A DNA stretch of 5,940 nucleotides from CAMYJH01 sp041589735 (lineage in GTDB: Bacteria > Pseudomonadota > Gammaproteobacteria > HK1), in NCBI GenBank assembly GCA_041589735.1, contig JBFHVA010000229.1, positions 1 through 5,940 of the forward strand, written 5' to 3'. This document shows positions 1 through 5,899 of the stretch, one piece after another (positions within the stretch are counted from its first letter, which is position 1; the number at the start of each line of letters is the position of its first letter). The translations under genes and the position numbers were made by a program. The notes under the pieces were generated by a model. The model searched no databases. It saw nothing but the letters and a program-made list of their open reading frames with translations, and was not told the DNA's origin.

Positions 1-411
1 AATTTTTCCAACGCTACCGGGGTTCTGCTTCGTATCCGGACGAATGCCGGCCCATGTAATTCTGTCCGGATCGGATATGTCCACGACCACTACCCCATAA
101 GAGGGATCACGATTCCTGAAAATGGATTCGAGCGCGGCGTTTAGTTTCGGATCGGAGGGCACTGCATCGAAATCAGCGCTATGAGCGTGGGAGAGCAGAG
201 TCAGCTGAATCTCGTCGCTGTTGAGCAGCGCGCCCGGAGGCAACTTTGGACCCGACGCGCGCTGCTGCGCATTGATATAACCCTGCAGGCGGCGAATCCC
301 GCTTTGGTCGGCGCCATCTAGGGGATAGGCGCCGGTTAGCGGGCAAAGCAAACAAAGTCCGAAAAAAAATACGACCAATCGGACTTTCCCGTGGATGAAA
401 CTAGTGTTCAC
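1..411 (-). CDS. Exported serine hydrolase (class A beta-lactamase-like), N-terminal part only
   Basis: The first 137 codons are visible; the rest lies beyond the left edge. The start is a GTG at 411-409, because no in-frame ATG exists nearby and the leader follows at once. An AAAGG (425-421) and an AGG (419-417, 5 nt spacing) precede it. Residues 1-31 form a signal peptide: a basic start (HGKVR), a hydrophobic core (LVVFFFGLCLLCPL) and likely cleavage near TGA-Y. The last visible residues contain P-G-S-V-G-K, with S133 and K136 fitting the SxxK nucleophile motif of penicillin-binding serine hydrolases. It is preceded by a strand-like SYGVVVVDIS, matching the RIAVALVDLN strand before SLPK in the hydrolase at 4914-5843. 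The SxN and KTG motifs would lie outside the window, so the assignment rests on one motif plus this resemblance. The start overlaps the end of the upstream dikinase-like gene by 11 bp, which suggests translational coupling. The substrate is unknown; it probably acts in the periplasm. Confidence 0.75.
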   Translation of the reverse strand, partial: MNTSFIHGKVRLVVFFFGLCLLCPLTGAYPLDGADQSGIRRLQGYINAQQRASGPKLPPGALLNSDEIQLTLLSHAHSADFDAVPSDPKLNAALESIFRNRDPSYGVVVVDISDPDRITWAGIRPDTKQNPGSVGKI

Positions 412-3400
412 CGACGCCTGCCTTTGAGATCTGCGAAGGGGCAGCCGCGAGGTTGACGCTCGTCCCGCGATCGATGGTCAGCGGCAACAACATTGAAAGT
501 ATCCTGTCGGCCCGCGCCTGGCCGCGCTCGATGAGCGGCCGGATCTGAAACAGAGTGAGCTCACCATCGATGAAGCCGAACTCGACGTCCCAGGGAAGGG
601 TCTGTCCCTGGGGATCGACCGCCGGCGCCGCCTTGCGGGCAACCTCTTCCGCCAGAGCACGCAGCTGTTTTTTTTCCTCAGCGGTCAGCACCGCTCCGTC
701 TCGCGCCGGCCGCCAATTAACTCCCCCGTCGGGATTTAAATAACGGCGATAAGGCGCCTTGGCTTCAGAGATGAGCTGCTCGCTGCCATCAGGACGTAAT
801 ATCAGCGTTTCGGTAGTCTCACCCGCTACGGCTCCGCCGACGCCCCATGCGGTGGAAACCGTCAATCCTGCGGTCCGATTAGCCACATCCGTCGTCACCA
901 GCACTCCGGACTTGTCCGCCGGTACGCTCTTCATGAGCAGCACCGACGCGTAGATTGTTTCAGGGCGCTTGAGCAGGTTGGAACGCCAGGCAATGGCGCG
1001 GGGGCTCAACACCGACGCCCAGACTTTCGGGATTCCTTCAAGCTGAGCCTCTATCCCCACTACGTGGGGCAGCGTCAACGAGAGTCCCGCGCCGGTGAAA
1101 CCCGGCAGGTCCTCGACATTGGTGTCCGAGCGAATGAAAACACCGTACGTCCCCGGCGGACCGAACTGCTCAGTCATCATCCGGAGCAAAGTGGACTTGA
1201 GCGGCTCCCGCACCTCGAGCGCGGCAATAGCCTGACGGATGGATTCGAGCTCTGACGAAAGCGCATCGGCGCTGATTCGCCCACTGCGGAAATCGTCGTA
1301 GGCGCGGTCGAGGCGCTCTCGGGGCGCGTCATCCTTTCCGCTGGTCTGATCATTAAAGGCCCCGAAAGGCAAAGCGACAGCGGCAGCGACGCGACCTGGA
1401 AAGAGCAGGTTGAGTTCACCGAGGTTAGCTGCCTTAGGTCCGACGAGTCGTCCGGAGAGCGATCGATTAAGGTCCGTTAAAGGGATTGGTTGGCGAAAGG
1501 AAAGATCTGGCTGAGGCACGTCGAGCTTTTCTTCCGCTGCAGACAAAGTGTTGCTCTGGGACAACCCGGCTTCTTCTTCCGAGCCGATAAAAACCGACCC
1601 GTCGCTGCCGGCGGCCACCATTACATTCTTGCCTGCGCGTTCGTTAAGATCGCGGTACAGCGCCGGCGTAATGGAGAGATTTGGAATACCGAAATTTCTC
1701 GCCAGAAGTTGAACGTGAGACAGCGGATTGCTTTCGCCCACGGTCAGAATTCCCGATACCGGAGGCAGCTCGGCAACCGCCTCCGGAAGTACAACGATCT
1801 CCCCACGTTTCACCGGAAGTGGGTGAGTCGACATTTCGCTTTCCGTAATTACACGCAAGGGTCCGCGCGCTGTGCCCGGATTCAACGCCAGCAGGTCGGT
1901 AACTGGCTTGCCGAAAAACTGCTGCCGGACGCCGGCAAGACGCTGGGCGTCAGCCAGAAGCCGGCCGCTGATCTCCGACAGCGGCAACATGACTGAACTT
2001 CGCAGCAGATCGTCAACGAAGTGCGCCGCACGCGGCTCGAGTGCCGCGTAGCGGGCCAGCGCTTCTGCGAACGCATAGCGTACGGATCCAACCACCCAAC
2101 TGCTTACCAGATTGAGCGTACGAGTGCGGCGGACATACTCCTCAAGAGCCAGCGAATGTCCACCCGAAGGGAGCGATACAGAATCCGTGATGGTCGCGTG
2201 CTCTCCAGACGACAACATGCCGACCCCGTAAGCCGCATTGGTCAGTGCCGATGCGATCGAAAACAGGGCCGATCGGGAAAGCTCGTCACCCGATGCAACC
2301 TCGCTGCTCAGAATCCTAACTTCCGCCTCGAGTTCGATCAGCAGGTCGAACAATTCCAGACGTAACGCAGGGCTGCTGGCACGATTGGTGATCAGACCGC
2401 GCATCTCGTGCATGGCCAAGCTCAGGCGTTTAAGCTTTTCAAGCTCGCTCTCGCCGCTGACCGCCTTGAGACGCGCCACCACCGGCTCGGCAATCCGAAA
2501 CCGCGCCAGCTTTCTTCCCGCAGCGGCCATGCGTTCTGCGCGGCCCGCGCTCCCATATAACCGATCGAGCTCACTCGCAAGCGCGTTGGCTTCCCTTGCC
2601 AGCTCCGGGTCTCGTACTTGTGTCGAGGCCCAGATTCGGACACGTTTGGCGGTAGCTGCGGATGGCGACGAGTGCGTCTCCACGCGAAGTCGCTCGAAAC
2701 TCTTATCCTTCTCAGCAATGCCTTGCGCAGCGTGTCGGATTATCCGGGTGAGGTCTTCACCCGTGCCGTGGGGAATTACTCTCGTGATCTCACGGGTCGC
2801 AAGAAAATGGTTATCAACCCACTCGACTTGCTCAAGAAGTCGAAGCAGAAGGTCACGGCCCGAGCGTTCTTCGTCCTCAATCTGGACGCGACCGCGGTAG
2901 AACTGTGCGCGGCGCAGCACCCAGCCATCGTCCACGTCGACAAGGTAGCGCTCCAACGGCAGCTCCCGCAGACGCAGGCGCCGTTCTTCACCTTGCCATA
3001 ACTCGCTCCACTCGAGAGCCGCAAAAATCGTGCCCACCGACCAGCCCAGGTTGGCGAGACGCTGCCAGGCGGAAGAGTATTCGGCGTGCTGTCGACCGCC
3101 GCCGCGGTCGCGGCAGGCAAAGGCGACCGGTGGCTGGACAGTGCCGTCATTGCAGAACCAGCGAAGCCGCGAATAAGGCCCCCTTTCCGAGCTCTTCATC
3201 TCCGCCACCAGCGCCCGGGCCTCCCGCAGCGCCTCCGGCGAAGGCGGATCCAGGGGGGCCGCGTGGATCCGAAAGCCGACAAGGAACAAAATGACCAAAA
3301 ATCCGGAGAACAACATCCGCCTCCCAGGCGAGGCGGTTTCCGCCGAATCCTCTTGCCGAATATCTACCAATGTGATCGAATTCGCGTTCACTTTGGGCAT
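401..3400 (-). CDS. Exported PEP/pyruvate-binding (PPDK-type) dikinase-like protein, glucan-water-dikinase domain order
   Basis: This 999-residue protein has four parts. Residues 1-48 are a leader with R27-R28 before a hydrophobic core (FSGFLVILFLVGF) and probable cleavage at HA-AP. Residues about 50-500 are a region I do not recognise: C83 and C96, a GGGxQH motif (100-105), then mostly helical sequence. Residues about 510-610 are a phosphohistidine swivel domain (LTVGESNPLSHVQLLARN, candidate H562). Residues about 645-955 are a PPDK N-terminal ATP-grasp domain: VGPKAANLGEL with K656, RSDTNVEDLPGFTGAG with R757, VWASVLSPRAIAWR, and DVEF...FQIRP with E940, Q952 and R954. In the family, ATP gives its beta-phosphate to the histidine, which passes it to an acceptor, releasing AMP and phosphate. 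The swivel domain comes before the ATP-grasp domain, and VALPFGAF also resembles glucan water dikinase. The C-terminal PEP/pyruvate TIM barrel is absent, so this is not a PEP synthase or PPDK. The usual GLGE glutamate appears as glycine (GVGG, 853-856). The acceptor is unknown. It leads the leftward operon. Confidence 0.9.
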   Translation of the reverse strand: MPKVNANSITLVDIRQEDSAETASPGRRMLFSGFLVILFLVGFRIHAAPLDPPSPEALREARALVAEMKSSERGPYSRLRWFCNDGTVQPPVAFACRDRGGGRQHAEYSSAWQRLANLGWSVGTIFAALEWSELWQGEERRLRLRELPLERYLVDVDDGWVLRRAQFYRGRVQIEDEERSGRDLLLRLLEQVEWVDNHFLATREITRVIPHGTGEDLTRIIRHAAQGIAEKDKSFERLRVETHSSPSAATAKRVRIWASTQVRDPELAREANALASELDRLYGSAGRAERMAAAGRKLARFRIAEPVVARLKAVSGESELEKLKRLSLAMHEMRGLITNRASSPALRLELFDLLIELEAEVRILSSEVASGDELSRSALFSIASALTNAAYGVGMLSSGEHATITDSVSLPSGGHSLALEEYVRRTRTLNLVSSWVVGSVRYAFAEALARYAALEPRAAHFVDDLLRSSVMLPLSEISGRLLADAQRLAGVRQQFFGKPVTDLLALNPGTARGPLRVITESEMSTHPLPVKRGEIVVLPEAVAELPPVSGILTVGESNPLSHVQLLARNFGIPNLSITPALYRDLNERAGKNVMVAAGSDGSVFIGSEEEAGLSQSNTLSAAEEKLDVPQPDLSFRQPIPLTDLNRSLSGRLVGPKAANLGELNLLFPGRVAAAVALPFGAFNDQTSGKDDAPRERLDRAYDDFRSGRISADALSSELESIRQAIAALEVREPLKSTLLRMMTEQFGPPGTYGVFIRSDTNVEDLPGFTGAGLSLTLPHVVGIEAQLEGIPKVWASVLSPRAIAWRSNLLKRPETIYASVLLMKSVPADKSGVLVTTDVANRTAGLTVSTAWGVGGAVAGETTETLILRPDGSEQLISEAKAPYRRYLNPDGGVNWRPARDGAVLTAEEKKQLRALAEEVARKAAPAVDPQGQTLPWDVEFGFIDGELTLFQIRPLIERGQARADRILSMLLPLTIDRGTSVNLAAAPSQISKAGVGEH
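3314..3325 (-). promoter_or_regulatory. Alternative ribosome-binding site and ATG inside the dikinase leader
   Basis: GGGAGG (3325-3320) lies 3 nt before an in-frame ATG (3316-3314, residue 29). The outer ATG at 3400 has no recognisable Shine-Dalgarno sequence. Starting at residue 29 gives a leader that begins MLFSGF without basic residues. Starting at 3400 keeps R27-R28 ahead of the hydrophobic core. The outer start is kept for the CDS because of the basic residues, but the spacing is not decisive and either start may be used. Confidence 0.4.
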
Positions 3401-3413
3401 CGAATTGTTCGAT
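3399..3413. repeat. Perfect 15-bp inverted repeat at the dikinase start codon
   Basis: The arms ATCGAA (3399-3404) and TTCGAT (3408-3413) flank a TTG spacer. The left arm overlaps the dikinase ATG, read on the minus strand at 3400-3398. A second, overlapping inverted repeat TGTTC-N5-GAACA covers 3406-3420 less tightly. The element may be an operator for a dimeric repressor or a small hairpin in the leftward mRNA that limits initiation. No known regulator motif was recognised. Confidence 0.35.
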
Positions 3414-3432
3414 TTGAACAGTTGAGCATAAT
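3405..3432 (+). promoter_or_regulatory. Candidate sigma70-type promoter for the transporter arm
   Basis: TTGTTC (3405-3410) as a weak -35 is followed after 16 bp by CATAAT (3427-3432), a 5/6 match to TATAAT. Transcription would begin near 3439 and leave a leader of about 31 nt before the ATG at 3471. The -35 match is poor, so activation or another sigma factor is possible. Confidence 0.4.
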
Positions 3433-3459
3433 TATCAAGCTACGCAGCCGATTACAGGC
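3431..3459 (-). promoter_or_regulatory. Candidate promoter for the dikinase arm
   Basis: Read on the minus strand, GATAAT (3436-3431) is a 5/6 match to the -10 consensus. No convincing -35 is present at 16-18 bp; GCCTGT (3459-3454) is the 17-bp position and matches poorly. Its -10 overlaps the plus-strand -10 by two bases within the palindrome ATAATTAT (3428-3435). Transcription would start near 3424, about 24 nt before the outer ATG. Confidence 0.35.
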
Positions 3460-3470
3460 CAAATAGATTA

Positions 3471-4907
3471 ATGAAGTCCAGCAGTTCGGAAAATGGTCCC
3501 GGGCTATCGCCGCTGGAACGGGCGCTCCGCGCTTTCACCCGCATCAAGCCGGAGGAAGGCGCCACCAGCCTGATGCTGCTCGCCAGCATTTTTCTCATCC
3601 TCACCGCCTATTATCTGATCAAGCCTGTGCGTGAAGGCTGGCTGTCCGTCTCCGTGATCCAGGGCCTGACCAAGCTGGAGATTAAAGCCTACTCCGCTTT
3701 CGGCCAGACCATGCTTTTGCTTCTGATCGTCCCGATCTATGCGCGCCTCGCGGCACTGATGAATCGTCGCAAGCTGATTACCCGCGTCGGTTACTTTTTC
3801 ATATTCATGCTGCTTATCTTCTGGCTGCTGCAGCCGGGATTTATTACGGATCGGATGCCTTACGCTGGAGTCGCCTTCTACCTTTTTGTCGGAATTTTCA
3901 GCGTCGGGCTGGTGGCGCAGTTCTGGGCATTCGCCTCCGACCTCTACGGGCTCGAACGCGGGCGGCGATTATTTCCTTTAATCGCCGTGGGCGCGTCTTC
4001 CGGTGCCGTGGTGGGCTCCTGGATTGGGGAACGCATGGTGCGGCTCGAATGGCTGGAGGCATTCGATCTCATCTTGCTGAGCTTACTGCCACTGGCCGTC
4101 GCTCTATGGCTGGCGACCCGCGCCGATCGAAGAGGTGCCTACGGCCACCCGTCTCAGGCTACGCAAAGCCGCTGGCATGAGCCGGCCGCGCCCGTCAACG
4201 AAGGCGCTTTCAATCTGATATTAAAGCACCGCTATCTCATGGCGACGGCGATGATGATGCTGGTTTTCAACTGGGTCGTGGCCAGCGGCGACAACTTGCT
4301 GTTCGGCCTGGTGCAGAAAATGCTTGAAGCCGACATGACTAACGGGGCGGTCGTGGCCGGCACGCCGGAGTTTTCAAGACTGCTCAAGAACGCCACCACG
4401 GCCTTCTACAGCGATCTCTATTTCTGGATTAACCTGCTTGGGCTTTTCCTTCAGGCATTCATTGTCTCTCGGCTTGTAGAGATGGGAGGTTTTCGCCTGC
4501 TGGTGATGACCACACCATTGATTTCGTTGGCGGCATACATTTCCATGGCCGTGGCACCGGTGCTTGGTATCGTCAAGGCGATGAAGATAGCCGAGAATTC
4601 CAGCAACTACTCGATCCAGAATACGGCCCGCCACATGCTGTGGCTGCCCACGACTAAAGCAATGCTCTACCAGGCCAAGCCGGCCGTTGACACGTTTTTC
4701 GTCCGATTCGGGGACGGGCTTGCCGCAGCCACCGTGCTGATCGGCACCCGGATGTTGAATCTGACTTTGTTGCAATTCGTCTATATAAATATAGGTTTGA
4801 TTGTGATCTGGCTTTTTCTGTCCGTTTATATCGGGCAGGAGCATCGGCGAATGCGTTTGGCCCAGCGACAAGTACAGGCGGAAGCGGCACCTGCTTTTTC
4901 GAGGTAA
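3471..4907 (+). CDS. Tlc/Npt-family nucleotide (ATP/ADP-type) transporter homologue
   Basis: This 478-residue polytopic inner-membrane protein has about ten to twelve hydrophobic segments, among them about 32-50, 76-95, 103-121, 130-155, 166-186, 198-215, 256-280, 317-335, 341-362, 413-432 and 433-453. It resembles ATP/ADP translocases of Rickettsia, Chlamydia and plastids. IKPVREGW (50-57) sits where those proteins have SIKDGF. A segment with FASDLYGLERGRRLFPLIAVG (154-174) matches their FANQ...KRFYSMFGL region. YSIQNTARHMLWLP (380-393) matches YSLFDATKNMAYIP. AKPAVDTFFVRFGDG (402-416) matches the K-x-A-A-x-E/D...GRLGKSGG block. Length is typical of the transport domain alone, with no fused HEAT or cyclic-nucleotide domain. 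A charged loop (216-245) separates the halves, as in the MFS-like fold. Family members exchange ATP for ADP or import nucleotides, but many homologues in free-living bacteria lack a proven substrate. The ribosome-binding site is weak. It heads the rightward operon and stops 6 bp before the next gene. Confidence 0.85.
   Translation: MKSSSSENGPGLSPLERALRAFTRIKPEEGATSLMLLASIFLILTAYYLIKPVREGWLSVSVIQGLTKLEIKAYSAFGQTMLLLLIVPIYARLAALMNRRKLITRVGYFFIFMLLIFWLLQPGFITDRMPYAGVAFYLFVGIFSVGLVAQFWAFASDLYGLERGRRLFPLIAVGASSGAVVGSWIGERMVRLEWLEAFDLILLSLLPLAVALWLATRADRRGAYGHPSQATQSRWHEPAAPVNEGAFNLILKHRYLMATAMMMLVFNWVVASGDNLLFGLVQKMLEADMTNGAVVAGTPEFSRLLKNATTAFYSDLYFWINLLGLFLQAFIVSRLVEMGGFRLLVMTTPLISLAAYISMAVAPVLGIVKAMKIAENSSNYSIQNTARHMLWLPTTKAMLYQAKPAVDTFFVRFGDGLAAATVLIGTRMLNLTLLQFVYINIGLIVIWLFLSVYIGQEHRRMRLAQRQVQAEAAPAFSR
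4901..4904 (+). promoter_or_regulatory. Ribosome-binding site deciding the start of the downstream hydrolase
   Basis: GAGG lies within the last codons of the transporter gene, 9 nt before the ATG at 4914. A second in-frame ATG at 4923 has a purine tract (GGGGAGA) too close to serve it, so 4914 is preferred. Its place inside the upstream gene implies co-translation of the two genes. Confidence 0.6.
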
Positions 4908-4913
4908 TTCCAT

Positions 4914-5843
4914 ATGGGGAGAATGAAGGTCCGGATTTATTTACTACTTACACTCACAGCACTGGCATTACCCGGCGTCCACGCGTCCGAAGAGCTGCAG
5001 CTAGCAACTGCGGATTCAAGACGGAATGATTGGAAAACTCTTTCCAACTATCGCGATGCGGACCTTACGGCGCAGCTTACTAAAGCGCTGCGAAAACAGC
5101 CTGGATGGCAGAGACTGATCAACCGGCGCCGCATTGCCGTGGCGCTCGTGGATCTGAACGGCGATGCGCCCCGGTTCGCCAGCGTCAACGGAAATGTCAT
5201 GATGTATGCGGCAAGCTTACCGAAAATCGCGATACTTCTAGCCGCCTATCAGGCTTTCGAAGACGGTAGCTTGAAAGAAACGCCGGATATCCATCAAGAT
5301 CTTGCCGACATGATTCGGTCTTCGAGCAACAAGGCCGCCACCCGCGTGATGGACCAGGTTGGCATGAAGAAGATTGAAGCGGTTTTGCGGGATCCCCGAT
5401 ATGGACTTTACGACGAAAGTCGCGGTGGCGGACTCTGGGTTGGAAAACGCTATGCGGCAGAAGGCCCAAGGCGGGGCGATCCCCTGTTCAATCTGTCTCA
5501 TGGAGCGACCGCGAACCAGGTGGCGCGGTTTTATTACCTGTTGGCCACCGGTCGACTGGTGAGCCCCGAACGCTCGCAGCAGATGCTGCAGGATCTTTCG
5601 GATCCTGGGCTGAACCATAAATTCGTAGCCGCGTTGCGCTTACGCGCGCCGGCTGCGCGTCTATTTCGCAAGTCGGGCACCTGGAGGGACTGGCACGCTG
5701 ATTCGGTACTCGTGCGAGGCCGCCAATGGCGAAATTACATCCTCGTCGCTCTGGTACAAAGCTCAAACGGCGAGGAAATCGTTAATACAATTGTTCCTTT
5801 AGTGGAGAGCATCATCGAGCCGACTTTCCCGGCAACGAGCTGA
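4914..5843 (+). CDS. Exported serine hydrolase, class A beta-lactamase-like (PenP/COG2367 type)
   Basis: This 309-residue protein has a clear Sec signal peptide: MGRMKVR, a hydrophobic core (IYLLLTLTALALPG), and cleavage after V-H-A24. The three motifs of penicillin-recognising serine enzymes are present in order. S101-L-P-K104 is the nucleophile and base, S137-S-N139 is the SxN (SDN) element, and K253-S-G255 is the KTG element on the active-site strand. GATANQVARFYYLLATGRL, followed by VSPERSQQML, is the helical segment typical of class A beta-lactamase folds. No ExxLN omega-loop motif is apparent, so deacylation as in true beta-lactamases is unlikely. A D,D-peptidase, esterase or penicillin-binding role in the periplasm is more likely, but the substrate is unknown. 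It follows the transporter gene by 6 bp and is almost surely co-transcribed with it. It resembles the truncated hydrolase at 1-411 in the strand before SxxK. Confidence 0.88.
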   Translation: MGRMKVRIYLLLTLTALALPGVHASEELQLATADSRRNDWKTLSNYRDADLTAQLTKALRKQPGWQRLINRRRIAVALVDLNGDAPRFASVNGNVMMYAASLPKIAILLAAYQAFEDGSLKETPDIHQDLADMIRSSSNKAATRVMDQVGMKKIEAVLRDPRYGLYDESRGGGLWVGKRYAAEGPRRGDPLFNLSHGATANQVARFYYLLATGRLVSPERSQQMLQDLSDPGLNHKFVAALRLRAPAARLFRKSGTWRDWHADSVLVRGRQWRNYILVALVQSSNGEEIVNTIVPLVESIIEPTFPATS

Positions 5844-5899
5844 AGCTATGGGGTGCAAGGGTCCGTGCAAGTTACTCTCACCGCGGGGCGAAGCATTTA

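Noticed and set aside
1490..1996. 168-codon open frame on the plus strand inside the dikinase gene
   Set aside because: It is antisense to the conserved swivel-domain coding region, its composition is rich in R and Q without recognisable motifs, and it has no convincing ribosome-binding site. It is a shadow frame.
2238..2900. 220-codon open frame on the plus strand inside the dikinase gene
   Set aside because: Its product is extremely serine- and arginine-rich, as expected for an antisense frame of a GC-rich helical protein, and no domain is visible.
3370..3392. CRP-like site TGTGA...TTCAC in the start of the dikinase gene
   Set aside because: The half-sites are separated by about 11 bases rather than 6, and the position within coding sequence makes it unconvincing.
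401..3400. Annotation as PEP synthase or pyruvate phosphate dikinase
   Set aside because: The domain order is reversed, the PEP/pyruvate TIM barrel is missing, and an export leader is present. Only the ATP-grasp and phosphohistidine domains are shared.
4374..4913. 179-codon open frame antisense to the transporter
   Set aside because: It runs against a clearly homologous membrane-protein coding region and shows low-complexity H/Q/R composition without domains.
4914..5843. True beta-lactamase (resistance gene)
   Set aside because: SxxK, SxN and KSG are present, but no ExxLN omega-loop motif for deacylation can be found, and the context is not a resistance or mobile region.
5853..5871. Direct repeat GTGCAAG (5853-5859 and 5865-5871, 12-bp period)
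   Set aside because: Two 7-bp copies can arise by chance; no further copies or promoter elements line up with them.
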